Below the pieces are notes generated by a model. That model was not told the origin of the DNA and ran no database searches. It saw nothing but the letters and a program-made list of their open reading frames with translations. Shown piece by piece: positions 45,238 to 54,575 of a stretch of DNA of 64,000 bases (its first letter is position 1; the number at the start of each line of letters is the position of its first letter). Source of the stretch: CAVQCT01 sp964371785 (GTDB taxonomy: Bacteria > Zixibacteria > MSB-5A5 > GN15 > FEB-12); NCBI GenBank assembly GCA_964371785.1, contig CAYJOL010000005.1, forward strand, positions 62,001-126,000. The letters run 5' to 3'. Made by a program: the position numbers and the translations under genes.

Positions 45238-46250
45238 CAACAGGTCCTGCCGACAACCGGAGCCAGCGCCCGCATCTGGTCCATGAGCTCACTGAACATC
45301 TTTGGTGTTATCGACTGGGGACCATCGGATAAAGCATTCGCCGGGTCATGATGAACTTCAATCAACAGACCGTCGGCGCCAACCGCAATCGATGCTCTGG
45401 ACAGCGGCAGGATTTTATCCTGACGGCCCGTCCCATGACTCGGATCTGAGATAATCGGGAGATGACTTGCTTTCTTGACAAATGGTATCGATGACAGATC
45501 GAGCGTGTTGCGGGTATGGTCGGCAAAAGTACGCACTCCGCGTTCACACAGAATCACATTCGGGTTGTCCTCTGCCATGATGTATTCGGCCGCCATCAGA
45601 AACTCTTCGAGGGTCGCGGACATCCCGCGTTTGAGCAGGACCGGTTTTCCGGTCTTCCCCGCTTTCTTTAACAAAGAGTAATTCTGCATATTGCGAGCGC
45701 CGATCTGGATCAAGTCGGTGTAACTGGCTACCATGTCGATAGTCTCCGTATCGATTGCCTCGGTCACGATAGCGAGTCCGAACTTCTCTCTGACCTCCGC
45801 GAGGATCTTTAATCCTTCCTCTTTCAGGCCCTGAAAACTGTACGGCGACGTGCGTGGCTTGTACGCTCCACCGCGGAATACTTTGGCGCCGAGTTTGGCC
45901 ACCTGTTCGCCGATTGCCATACACTGTTCGCGGCTTTCCACCGAACAGGGACCCGCCATCACCACAAATTCGGGGCCGCCAATCTTTACCCCGTTAACGT
46001 CGATGACCGAATTATTCGGATAAAATTCACGGCTGACCAACTTGTAGGGTTGGGTCACGTGGATGATATCCTTGACTCCTTTCTGGGCAAGGATTTTATC
46101 CGAATCGACCTGTGCCTTGTTGCCGGTGACCCCTATCGCCACCCGCTGTGCCCCCGGAATCGGGTGTGCTTTCAACCCCATCGACTCAACTACTTGACAG
46201 ACCTTCTCCACCATCTCCGGTGAAGCTTTGGTTTCCATTACGATAAGCAT
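45237..46250 (-). CDS. aroF: DAHP synthase (3-deoxy-7-phosphoheptulonate synthase), Thermotoga-like type with N-terminal regulatory domain
   Basis: First committed step of aromatic synthesis: condenses phosphoenolpyruvate and erythrose-4-phosphate. The 337 residues begin with a ferredoxin-like domain of about 70 residues (LIVMETKASPEMVEKVCQVV ... VAIGVTGNK) of the kind that gives feedback inhibition by tyrosine or phenylalanine in type I-beta enzymes. The barrel has VMAGPCSVESREQC, FRGGAYKPRTSPYSFQG, VLLKRGMSATLEEFLMAAEY, and LPIISDPSHGTGRQ. GGAG is six bases before the ATG. First gene of the shikimate operon. Confidence 0.94.
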   Translation of the reverse strand: MLIVMETKASPEMVEKVCQVVESMGLKAHPIPGAQRVAIGVTGNKAQVDSDKILAQKGVKDIIHVTQPYKLVSREFYPNNSVIDVNGVKIGGPEFVVMAGPCSVESREQCMAIGEQVAKLGAKVFRGGAYKPRTSPYSFQGLKEEGLKILAEVREKFGLAIVTEAIDTETIDMVASYTDLIQIGARNMQNYSLLKKAGKTGKPVLLKRGMSATLEEFLMAAEYIMAEDNPNVILCERGVRTFADHTRNTLDLSSIPFVKKASHLPIISDPSHGTGRQDKILPLSRASIAVGADGLLIEVHHDPANALSDGPQSITPKMFSELMDQMRALAPVVGRTC

Positions 46251-46314
46251 CTATGTCTCCTCAGGAAGGTGACGCCGGCCACCGTCCGTCTTTTTTCACC
46301 TGTCTCGAAAAGAA

Positions 46315-46343
46315 TTTATATGGTCGCCATCATTTATACGCAA
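46315..46343 (-). promoter_or_regulatory. Promoter of the shikimate operon
   Basis: TTGCGT (46338-46343), 17-nt spacer, TATAAA (46315-46320) on the minus strand. Transcription from about 46308 would give a ~58-nt leader holding a short GC-rich stem (GGTG / CACC) and the GAGGAG ribosome binding site of the DAHP synthase gene. Confidence 0.6.
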
Positions 46344-46388
46344 AGAAAGAACTAGATCTAGGTTACAATGAGTTTCTCAGTAACCGGA

Positions 46389-48188
46389 CTACATCTCTTC
46401 TGGAGCCTGCATTCCCAGCAAAGAGAGACCATCGTGAATCACGGTCTGCGTTGCCTTGACCAACGCAACTCTCGCCGCGCTCAAGGGCGCATTCTCAGAT
46501 ATTATACGGTCAATCCGTCCCTGATTGTCCTTGCGCTGATACACTTTGTTAAAAGCGCCGGCAAGTTTGAGCAGGTGGGTCGAAACGATGTTCGGCTCGA
46601 ACGACCTGGCCGCGTCTGCGATGGCATCGGGATAATCCGCCAGCAGCTCCAGTACCCGCTTTTCCTCTTCGCGCTCCAGAAGTTTAATAGCGATATCACC
46701 GTTGATCGCTTCGGGATAATTTCGCATAAGAGAGCACAATCTCGCGTGAGTGTACTGAAGATAGGGACCGGTCTCACCTTCGAAACTCAGCACCTCGTCC
46801 CAATCAAAATTTATGTCCTTTTGGCGTCTGACTGAAAGTTGCGAAAACATCACCGCCCCGATCCCGATCATCGCCGCCGTTTCCTCGAACCTGGCCAGAT
46901 CGGGATTTTTTTCTCTGATCTTCTCTCGCGCCAGTTCGATCGCTCGGTCGAGAACGTCATCCAGAAGTATAATCGTCCCCTTGCGGGTCGCCATCATCTG
47001 GTCGCCAAATTTCACCCACCCAAACTCAATGTGCTTTGCCCGCCCGGTCACCCGTTGCTCGGCCGGCACCTTCTCGGCTTCCTCCAGCATCTGGACAACC
47101 TTAAAGACCTGCTTGAAATGATCGGACTGAGCCGAGCCTACCACGTAGAGCATTTCATCGAACGGATAGGTCTTCCATCGGTATAGCAGCCCGGCAATAT
47201 CCCGGGTGGCATAGAGCGTGGCGCCATCCGCCTTGCGAAGCAGGCAGGGCGGAAGCTGCGGATCATGCAGGTCGACCACCAGCGCTCCTTCCGAGACTGA
47301 AGTCAAACCGGCTTTCTCGAGCCGGCCGATCACGGCATCCATCTTGTCATTCAGGAAGGACTCACCAGTGATCCAGTCGAATTCGATATTCATCTTCTGG
47401 TAGACTCGGTGAAATTCCTTGAGTGAGATATTCTTGAATCGCTCCCAGAGGCCGACTGCCGCTGGATCACCATCTTCAAGTTTCTTGAACTCCATCCTCG
47501 CGAGTTCATCCAGTTGTGGGTTCTTTTCCGCCTCGACGTGGAATTTCACATATAAGTCCATCAAGTCGGCAATCGACGGTTCCTCCTGCTTACCCCACCG
47601 GCTGTATGCAACAATCATCTTGCCGAACTGCGTGCCCCAGTCCCCGAGGTAATTGATTCCCATCGTCTCATAGCCGAGTTTCACAAAAATCCGCTTTAAA
47701 GCATTACCTAAAATAGTCGTACGTAAATGGCCAATACCAAATGGTTTAGCGATATTCACCGATGAATATTCAACGAGTACCCGGTGTCCCTTACCGATCG
47801 ACGAGGTCCCAAAGCTCTCACCTTGCCCGAGAATACTCTGTAGAGTTTCTCCTGCTTCGTGAGCAAAACTGGTGCGGCAATTGATATATGCGGCGGCAGC
47901 TGAAATCTCTGAGATCAGAGGGAGTGAAGTACCCAAGCTGCTGTTCGCCACTGAAGCAATATGCGACGCGATATCTTGCGGTTTTTCTCCAAGCAATCGG
48001 CTGTACTTGAAGACGGGAAATGCGAAGCGTCCCATTGACGCGTCTTTGGGCTTCTCCAGTCCTGCAAGGATGAACCTGGGATCAAAGACCTGATCGCACC
48101 CAAGTTCGGCGAATTGGATGGGATAAACCCGTTGAAATGCCGTGGCCAACGCCTCGGCGAATTGCTCAGTGTAACGATTTATCAACAT
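46389..48188 (-). CDS. argS: Arginyl-tRNA synthetase
   Basis: Class I synthetase that charges tRNA-Arg. The 599 residues include the N-terminal additional domain (to about 115), the HIGH-like signature in NIAKPFGIGHLRTTILGNAL, the second signature region ATRKGTIILLDDVLD and the C-terminal anticodon-binding DALR domain ending in VIHDGLSLLGMQAPEEM. It follows trpA by 87 nt with no clear terminator between them, so it may be read from the trp operon as well as from its own promoter. Confidence 0.96.
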   Translation of the reverse strand: MLINRYTEQFAEALATAFQRVYPIQFAELGCDQVFDPRFILAGLEKPKDASMGRFAFPVFKYSRLLGEKPQDIASHIASVANSSLGTSLPLISEISAAAAYINCRTSFAHEAGETLQSILGQGESFGTSSIGKGHRVLVEYSSVNIAKPFGIGHLRTTILGNALKRIFVKLGYETMGINYLGDWGTQFGKMIVAYSRWGKQEEPSIADLMDLYVKFHVEAEKNPQLDELARMEFKKLEDGDPAAVGLWERFKNISLKEFHRVYQKMNIEFDWITGESFLNDKMDAVIGRLEKAGLTSVSEGALVVDLHDPQLPPCLLRKADGATLYATRDIAGLLYRWKTYPFDEMLYVVGSAQSDHFKQVFKVVQMLEEAEKVPAEQRVTGRAKHIEFGWVKFGDQMMATRKGTIILLDDVLDRAIELAREKIREKNPDLARFEETAAMIGIGAVMFSQLSVRRQKDINFDWDEVLSFEGETGPYLQYTHARLCSLMRNYPEAINGDIAIKLLEREEEKRVLELLADYPDAIADAARSFEPNIVSTHLLKLAGAFNKVYQRKDNQGRIDRIISENAPLSAARVALVKATQTVIHDGLSLLGMQAPEEM

Positions 48189-48275
48189 TGTTTAGGCACT
48201 CAGTATCAACAACATAGGTACAAAGGGAGTAAATAACGGTATAAATGATGAATTGTCCAGAACTAAAAAGACCTA

Positions 48276-49067
48276 TCAGAGCGCCTCTCGAACGGAAGTG
48301 AGAAACTTCTCCACGACGTCGATCGATCCCTCTTCCGTAGTGCTGGATCGAATCAGTTTAATTAGAGCGGAGCCGATTACTACACCATCGGCGTAACGCG
48401 CTAATCGGGACGCCGTATCAGGCGAAGAAACTCCGAAACCGGCAACGAACCTCCGGCTCAAGAGTCTTCTCAAATGTTTGAGGTAAGCATCGGTCTTGGT
48501 GTCAAACGTCTTTCCGGTACCGGTAACACCGGTCACGGTGACAGCATAAACGAAATCCGTACTGGCGATATCGATCATCCGAATGCGATCATCGGACGAT
48601 GTCGGCGAGACCAGAAAAATCAGCGAGACAGCGTGTCTTGCCGCAGCCTCTCGTACCGAACCGGCCTCTTCCACCGGCAGGTCCGGTATAATGAGACCGT
48701 CGACACCGTGGCTGGAGGCGTCTCGGATGAATTCTGTCACACCATACGCGAGCATCGGGTTATAATACCCCATGAGTATTAGGGGAATATTCGAGAATTT
48801 TCTTATTCCGCTTACCAGATGTAATATCTTTTTTACACTGATCCCCCCCTGGAGCGCGGCATACGACGAAAACTGGATCTCAGGTCCATCGGCCAGCGGG
48901 TCCGAAAATGGCACGCCAAGCTCTATAAAATCCGCCCCGGCTCGCTCGGCCGCTTTCACATACTCGACAGTCAGGTCAATACTCGGATAGCCGGCAGTAA
49001 AGAAAGGCACGAGCAGTTTCCGTCCGCCATGCACAGACACGAGATAGTCGGTAATTCTATTTCCCAT
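48276..49067 (-). CDS. trpA: Tryptophan synthase alpha chain
   Basis: Cleaves indole-3-glycerol phosphate to indole, which is channelled to TrpB. The 263-residue barrel has the catalytic Glu and Asp in DFIELGVPFSDPLADGPEIQ, LMGYYNPMLAYG, DGLIIPDLPVEEAG and GFGVSSPDTASRLARYADGV. It overlaps trpB by 11 nt. Confidence 0.97.
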   Translation of the reverse strand: MGNRITDYLVSVHGGRKLLVPFFTAGYPSIDLTVEYVKAAERAGADFIELGVPFSDPLADGPEIQFSSYAALQGGISVKKILHLVSGIRKFSNIPLILMGYYNPMLAYGVTEFIRDASSHGVDGLIIPDLPVEEAGSVREAAARHAVSLIFLVSPTSSDDRIRMIDIASTDFVYAVTVTGVTGTGKTFDTKTDAYLKHLRRLLSRRFVAGFGVSSPDTASRLARYADGVVIGSALIKLIRSSTTEEGSIDVVEKFLTSVREAL

Positions 49068-50265
49068 GCGAGTTGTCCCAATCCTGAATAATGCCCATGT
49101 CTTTATCGCCCCGGCCGGAGAAGTTTATGACTACGATTTCACTTCTTTTGAACAGCTTCGTGTTTGCTATGACAAAGGCCAGTGCATGGGCTGTCTCGAG
49201 CGCCGGGATAATTCCTTCGAGCTGTGACACCCGCTTGAATGCGTCGACCGCTTGCTCGTCGGTAACCGCACCGTACACCACACGTCCGGAGTCTTTGAGA
49301 TATGAGTGCTCAGGCCCGATTCCGGGGTAATCCAGACCGGCTGAGATTGAATGTGGCAACACTATCTGGCCGTCGGAATCAAATACCAGATAGCTGTATG
49401 AACCGTGCAGCACACCCGGTTTTCCTTTGGCCAGCGGCGCCGCGTGGTGTAGCGTGTTCAATCCAAGCCCGGCCGCCTCTACTCCATACAGGCGAACTTT
49501 TTTTTCTGACAGGAAGACATCGAATATCCCCATCGCATTTGACCCGCCGCCGACACAGGCTACTATTGCATGCGGCAGCTTGCCGAACTTCCGCCTGGCC
49601 TGCTGCCTGACCTCGCGGCCAATGACCGACTGGAAGTCTCTCACAATCATCGGATATGGGTGGGGTCCCACCACCGACCCGATAATATAGAACGTTTCCC
49701 GCACATTGGTTACCCAATCGCGAAGCGCCTGGCTGGTGGCATCCTTAAGTGTCCTGGATCCGGATTCGACCGCGATGACCTCCGCTCCAAGCAAACGCAT
49801 CTTCTCGACATTCGGCTTTTGCCGCTTAAGATCTTCGGCACCCATGTAGATTACGCATGGCAAACCGAATCGTGCACACACTGTCGCTGTCGCCAGCCCG
49901 TGCTGTCCGGCGCCGGTTTCAGCGATTATCCGCTTCTTCCTCATGCGTATCGCCAGAAGGACCTGTCCGACTGTATTGTTAATCTTGTGAGCGCCGGTGT
50001 GATTGAGGTCCTCGCGCTTAAAATAGAGCCTTGGGCCCTTCAGGTGCTCGGTCAGCCTCTCTGCAAAATAGAGCGGACTTGGCCTGCCCACGAAGTCGGT
50101 CAGATGCCCTTTGAGTTCCGCCTGGAATGTCCGGTCCCGACAGACCTTCCGGTAATTTTCCTCCAACTCATCGAGCGCAAATATGACCGTCTCTGGAACG
50201 TAACGGCCCCCATACAGGCCGAATCGGCCGTATCGGTCAGGAAGGTTCTTCTGTTTCTTCGCCAT
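49057..50265 (-). CDS. trpB: Tryptophan synthase beta chain
   Basis: PLP enzyme that condenses indole and serine. The 402 residues begin with GRFGLYGGRYVPETVIFALD, carry the PLP Lys in KREDLNHTGAHKINNTVGQ, the EVIAVESGSRTLKDATSQAL segment, VGGGSNAMGIF and NFSGRGDKDM. It matches the TrpB1 type that works with TrpA. It overlaps trpF by 29 nt. Confidence 0.98.
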   Translation of the reverse strand: MAKKQKNLPDRYGRFGLYGGRYVPETVIFALDELEENYRKVCRDRTFQAELKGHLTDFVGRPSPLYFAERLTEHLKGPRLYFKREDLNHTGAHKINNTVGQVLLAIRMRKKRIIAETGAGQHGLATATVCARFGLPCVIYMGAEDLKRQKPNVEKMRLLGAEVIAVESGSRTLKDATSQALRDWVTNVRETFYIIGSVVGPHPYPMIVRDFQSVIGREVRQQARRKFGKLPHAIVACVGGGSNAMGIFDVFLSEKKVRLYGVEAAGLGLNTLHHAAPLAKGKPGVLHGSYSYLVFDSDGQIVLPHSISAGLDYPGIGPEHSYLKDSGRVVYGAVTDEQAVDAFKRVSQLEGIIPALETAHALAFVIANTKLFKRSEIVVINFSGRGDKDMGIIQDWDNSHGK

Positions 50266-50890
50266 ATCTTATCTCATCAATCCTGTCGAAAAACTTTTCC
50301 ATTTTCTGCGGTGATTTCTCGCCCGGCTTGCTCTCAACTCCGGAATTCACATCCACAATCAAAGGTGCGAATACTCTTATGCCTTCGGCAACATTGTTCG
50401 CGTCGATACCGCCGCCGAGCATGAGGTTACGGAGTTTCTTGGGTGGTTGCAACGACCAATCGAAAGTCTGCCCGGTTCCGCCGAACTTTCCATCACTGCG
50501 GCTATCCAACAGACAAATGTCGGCCATCGAATGAAGCAGGTCGTGATAATCCTCGCGCTTCTGAATATGGAACGCTTTTATGACTTTATAGCGTTCCCTC
50601 TGAATTTTGACAATACTGCTCTCAGCTTCGTTCCCTGAGAGTTGAATGTAATCAAGACGGAGCCGTTCGGCGATGCGAAGAACCGTGTCGACAGATTCGT
50701 TAACAAATACACCTACCCGCTCGAGGGTGGGCGGAAGCCCGCGCACAAGTTGCTGAGCGTTGGCGCTGCTCACATATCTTGGCGACGGCCGGTAGAAGAT
50801 CATCCCGATCAAATCGGCCCCGCATTCCCAGGCCAATAGTGCATCGGCCGGACGCGTTATCCCGCAGACTTTTACTTTGAACCGATTCAT
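50237..50890 (-). CDS. trpF: Phosphoribosylanthranilate isomerase
   Basis: Amadori rearrangement in tryptophan synthesis. The 217 residues start KVKVCGITRPADALLAWECG with the catalytic Cys, then DLIGMIFYRPSPRYVS, RVGVFVNES, YIQLSGNE, the catalytic Asp in ICLLDSRSDGKFGGTGQTFD and VDVNSGVESKPGEKS. The ATG overlaps the trpC stop codon (ATGA). Confidence 0.96.
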   Translation of the reverse strand: MNRFKVKVCGITRPADALLAWECGADLIGMIFYRPSPRYVSSANAQQLVRGLPPTLERVGVFVNESVDTVLRIAERLRLDYIQLSGNEAESSIVKIQRERYKVIKAFHIQKREDYHDLLHSMADICLLDSRSDGKFGGTGQTFDWSLQPPKKLRNLMLGGGIDANNVAEGIRVFAPLIVDVNSGVESKPGEKSPQKMEKFFDRIDEIRYGEETEEPS

Positions 50891-51666
50891 GCGCCTCTCA
50901 AGGTGTTGAGCAGTTCAACCGGATCGTTTGAAGTCATCAGCGCCTCGCCAATCAAGAAACTGTTGTAACCGTCGTTGGTCAGCATTTCTATGTCATTCCT
51001 GGTAAAGATGCCTGACTCCGCAACTCGGATCACATCCTCAGGAATTTGATTGGCGAGCCGTCGACAGGTATTGATATCTACTTGAAAAGTATCCAGATTT
51101 CGATTGTTCACACCAATTATTCTGGCGCCGCAGTCACTGGCGATTTCGAGTTCATTTTCGTCATGGACCTCCACCAAAGCATCGAGTCCAACATCTTCGG
51201 CTAACACGAGGAAATCCGTCAACCTGCGCCGTGACAGTAACCGGACAATCAGCAGAACGGCATCGGCGCCCATATATCTGGCGTGGTATACTTGATACGG
51301 ATCAATCAAAAAATCCTTGCACAGGACCGGAAGGCCGCTCTCCTGTGACGCCGTCTGGAGATATTCAAAACGACCAAAGAAATATGTCTCCTCCGTGAGC
51401 ACCGACAAAGCCGATGCCCCGCCGTCACGATACTGCCTTGCCAGTACGGCCGGGTCAAAATCTTCGCGAATTATCCCTTTCGATGGAGAACCCTTTTTGA
51501 TTTCGGCGATGATGTTCGTTTTGGATGTATCACCTAATGCTTCCCTGAATCTGAATCTCCCCTTCTCGGGCAGATTAGCGACTATGTCATCCAGAGGCAA
51601 ATCCAGCATGAGAGCTTCGACTTCTTCCCGTTTCTGCTCCGCAATTCGTTCCAATATGGTGCTCAT
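50887..51666 (-). CDS. trpC: Indole-3-glycerol phosphate synthase
   Basis: Forms the indole ring from carboxyphenylamino-deoxyribulose phosphate. From the ATG at 51666 it has 259 residues with STILERIAEQKREEVEAL, the catalytic IAEIKKGSPSKGIIREDFDP, LPVLCKDFLIDPYQVYHARY, DALVEVHDENELEIA, GVNNRNLDTFQVD and VAESGI. An upstream in-frame ATG at 51693 is rejected because the 51666 codon makes an exact ATGA overlap with the MFS gene stop codon. Confidence 0.96.
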   Translation of the reverse strand: MSTILERIAEQKREEVEALMLDLPLDDIVANLPEKGRFRFREALGDTSKTNIIAEIKKGSPSKGIIREDFDPAVLARQYRDGGASALSVLTEETYFFGRFEYLQTASQESGLPVLCKDFLIDPYQVYHARYMGADAVLLIVRLLSRRRLTDFLVLAEDVGLDALVEVHDENELEIASDCGARIIGVNNRNLDTFQVDINTCRRLANQIPEDVIRVAESGIFTRNDIEMLTNDGYNSFLIGEALMTSNDPVELLNTLRGA

Positions 51667-52991
51667 GATAACGTCTCTCTGACCAGGGACCATTCCGAAG
51701 TCGTCTCTTGTTTTACTTCGGCCTTCTTAAAGAATACATAGAATACCAGAGTCGATACAACATAGAGTATAATCGTAATATTCATGGTCACGGTATATCC
51801 ATAGTGCTGGATCAGGCTTCCGCCCAGGGCGGCGGAGACCATCCAGGCCGACGTCCAGGCAACCATAAGGAGGGCGTTTACCAGACCCTGTTCACTCTTA
51901 TGCGATAGCTCCATGCCCAGATTGGTGACGATCGGCTGTCCGAGATTCATCAAACCTCCTCGGAATATGAAAGCCACGAAAGCGAGTGGCAGAAAGTACG
52001 AATACGACAGTACGAGCATGAATGGTATCGAGGCGAGCTGGGTCAGCACGACCGCTCGAACCAGTCCGAATCGTTTGGCCAGTACCGGTCCCGCCAGTGA
52101 GCCGGCCAGCATGGAGAATTGAACTACAAAATAATATAGCCCGATAGTGGCGGGAGACAAGTTAAAGCGGTCTTTAAAATAGAGGTTCAAAAAGGGGATA
52201 ATCAACCCTGCGCCCAATCCGACAAGAAAGTTACAGAACGAGATTCTGAAGTAAAAGCCACCTCGCTGTTTAAGCTGCTGACGGCTCAGGGTGATTCGTC
52301 TTTCTTCCGCTGAGGGTCGTGACGCCTTGATCATGCTGAAAGGAATAAGCGCCAGCAGGCCGATGACAATGCCCGCGTACAGCGTGTACTGATAACCCGT
52401 AACGATGCTCCCGGTGTAATCGCTGATAACGGTTACCAACTTGCCCGAGCCGATTGATCCCGCCATTCCGGCAACGAGCATGATGCCGTAGGCCGCCGAA
52501 AAAAGATGTGTGCGTTCGGCGCTGGTGGAATTTCTCATGTAAAAAGGGGCGGCGCCTACGCTAAAGAAAGTAAATGAGATTCCGGCCAGAACGGAGAACA
52601 ATATCAGCAATTCCAAAACCTGCACGCTCGTAATAAAGTAGCTGAATAGGCCGAACAGAACAACACTGACCATAAGAACCAGCTTAAGTCGGATGCGTCC
52701 CAGGATAATCGCGGCCGGGATGGCTATGGCGGTCATGCCGATCGCCCGCGATGATATCACAAGTCCGATTTTTCCTTCGGCGAATCCGAGCTCCTGTAAA
52801 TACAGGTTGAGCAATAATTGAAAGACGTTGGACGTGACCCCCATCAAAAGCGATCCGAACAGATACAACCTCGCGTTGCGCGAAAATTGTTTCAGGAATG
52901 ACCCGTACTCCCGGGCGCCGAATTTGAGCTGTTGATAAAATCCGGAATGCGGTGCGAGTTCAGACTGAGGGTGGGTTGAAATGGTTGACAT
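51663..52991 (-). CDS. MFS transporter embedded in the trp operon
   Basis: A 442-residue inner-membrane protein with about twelve helices. An N-terminal soluble stretch (1-35) precedes LFGSLLMGVTSNVFQLLLNL; half two begins at FYFRISFCNFLVGLGAGLII. Motif-A-like loops appear as GFAEGKIGLVISSRAIGMTA and AKRFGLVRAVVLTQL. It lies between trpD (3 nt away) and trpC (ATGA overlap), so it is translated as part of the pathway operon. Export of tryptophan or a pathway intermediate, or import of a precursor, is an inference from position only. The substrate is not evident. Confidence 0.85.
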   Translation of the reverse strand: MSTISTHPQSELAPHSGFYQQLKFGAREYGSFLKQFSRNARLYLFGSLLMGVTSNVFQLLLNLYLQELGFAEGKIGLVISSRAIGMTAIAIPAAIILGRIRLKLVLMVSVVLFGLFSYFITSVQVLELLILFSVLAGISFTFFSVGAAPFYMRNSTSAERTHLFSAAYGIMLVAGMAGSIGSGKLVTVISDYTGSIVTGYQYTLYAGIVIGLLALIPFSMIKASRPSAEERRITLSRQQLKQRGGFYFRISFCNFLVGLGAGLIIPFLNLYFKDRFNLSPATIGLYYFVVQFSMLAGSLAGPVLAKRFGLVRAVVLTQLASIPFMLVLSYSYFLPLAFVAFIFRGGLMNLGQPIVTNLGMELSHKSEQGLVNALLMVAWTSAWMVSAALGGSLIQHYGYTVTMNITIILYVVSTLVFYVFFKKAEVKQETTSEWSLVRETLS

Positions 52992-52994
52992 AGC

Positions 52995-54005
52995 TCAAGC
53001 GTTGGAAGCTTTTATCCATGAGGCAAGCTTTTCTTTGGCGGCGCCTGAATCTACTGCGACGCGGGCATGTTCGACCCCTTCCCGGATACTTGCCGCTTTG
53101 CCACCCACATAGATTATTGCGCCGCTATTGTACAACACGGCATCGCGGTAGGCGGACGGGTCGCCTGCCAGGATCGAATGGAGAATTTTGAGATTCATGC
53201 GAGCGTCGCCGCCGGCAAGGGCATCGGATGGATATGATTTAAGCCCCACATCCTCCGGGTGCAAACCTTTGTTCGTTATAGTCCCTTCCCTGAGCTCGAT
53301 ATAACGTGTCTCCGCGGAGACGGAAAACTCGTCTAAACCATCCTTGGAATGGGCCGTAATGACGTGCCGCGAACCAGTCATGGCCAGCACCTGTGCAACC
53401 AGTGGCAGCAGATCCATGTTGTAAACGCCCAGTACCTGATGCTTGACCATCGCCGGATTGGTCATGGGGCCGAGAATGTTGAAGATTGTTCGCATCCCCA
53501 GCTCTCGACGAGGCGCTGCCGCATACTTCATCGCCGGATGGTAGAGCGGAGCAAACATGAAACCGAATCCGATGTCCACCAGGTGCTTCTCTACCTTATC
53601 AGGACCGAGTTCAATATTGCCGCCGGATACTTCCAGCAAGTCGGCCGAGCCGCATTTCGATGTCACCGAGCGATTGCCATGTTTAGCCACTATTACACCG
53701 GCCGCCGATGCAACCAGGGCCGCAGTGGTCGAGATATTGAAACTATGAGAGCTGTCGCCTCCGGTCCCGCATCCGTCAACCGTTTTCTCCGAAGGTGCGC
53801 TGACCTTCACGCAGTGAAGGCGCATCGTGTTGACAAATCCGGCCACCTCCTCGACCTTCTCCCCTTTGAGTTTGAGCGCTACGATAAAGCCGGCGATCTG
53901 CGATGGTGTGGCGTCACCTCGCATGATGATATCCATCGCCTCGGTCGCCTCCTCAAATGAGAGACTTTCACCTTTTGCTACTTTTGCGATAAATGGCTTC
54001 AACAT
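52995..54005 (-). CDS. trpD: Anthranilate phosphoribosyltransferase
   Basis: Transfers phosphoribosyl from PRPP to anthranilate. The 336 residues show the FEEATEAMDIIMRGDATPSQ N-terminal helices, the PRPP loop VDGCGTGGDSSHSFNIST, KHGNRSVTSKCGSADLLE, the FMFAPLYHPAMKYAAAPRRE anthranilate channel and NILGPMTNP. The start overlaps the trpG stop (TGATG). Confidence 0.97.
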   Translation of the reverse strand: MLKPFIAKVAKGESLSFEEATEAMDIIMRGDATPSQIAGFIVALKLKGEKVEEVAGFVNTMRLHCVKVSAPSEKTVDGCGTGGDSSHSFNISTTAALVASAAGVIVAKHGNRSVTSKCGSADLLEVSGGNIELGPDKVEKHLVDIGFGFMFAPLYHPAMKYAAAPRRELGMRTIFNILGPMTNPAMVKHQVLGVYNMDLLPLVAQVLAMTGSRHVITAHSKDGLDEFSVSAETRYIELREGTITNKGLHPEDVGLKSYPSDALAGGDARMNLKILHSILAGDPSAYRDAVLYNSGAIIYVGGKAASIREGVEHARVAVDSGAAKEKLASWIKASNA

Positions 54006-54571
54006 CAGATTGAATCCAGAAAATTCTTGAGAATGTCCTTGCCGTTCTTCGTCATAATCGATTCGGGATGGAACTGTACCCCGTAAAGCGGCATAGTCCG
54101 GTGTTGTATTCCCATAATAACATTATCGGTAGTTCTGGCTGTCACCGTGAACTCGGTCGGCAGCGAAGCGGGATCAATTACCAGTGAATGATATCTGGTC
54201 GCAATAAATGGCGACGGCACGCCCTTGAAAAGTACCGTACCATCATGAACTATTTCAGAAGTCTTGCCGTGCATAAGGCTGGGGGCGTATCCGATCATAG
54301 CGCCAAACACCTGGCCAATCGCTTGATGTCCCAGGCAGACGCCGAGTATGGGAAGTTTGCCAGCCAGATTTTCGATAAGTTCGCACATCATGCCGGCGTT
54401 TTCTGGCCTTCCCGGACCGGGTGACAAAACGATTGCTTCGGGTTGCATGTCTCTGATCTCAGAAACCGTCATAACATCATTACGCACAATACTCAACTCG
54501 GCGCCGAGTTCCGACAGATACTGCACGAGGTTATAGGTGAACGAATCGTAGTTGTCGATCATCAAAATCAT
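54005..54571 (-). CDS. trpG: Anthranilate synthase component II (glutamine amidotransferase)
   Basis: Supplies ammonia from glutamine to TrpE. The 188 residues have IDNYDSFTYNLVQYLSELGA, the oxyanion segment LSPGPGRPENAGM, the catalytic Cys in ILGVCLGHQAIGQVFGA and His-Glu in YGVQFHPESIMT. It could equally serve p-aminobenzoate synthase as PabA, but the position right after trpE favours the Trp role. Confidence 0.95.
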   Translation of the reverse strand: MILMIDNYDSFTYNLVQYLSELGAELSIVRNDVMTVSEIRDMQPEAIVLSPGPGRPENAGMMCELIENLAGKLPILGVCLGHQAIGQVFGAMIGYAPSLMHGKTSEIVHDGTVLFKGVPSPFIATRYHSLVIDPASLPTEFTVTARTTDNVIMGIQHRTMPLYGVQFHPESIMTKNGKDILKNFLDSI

Positions 54572-54575
54572 ATCA

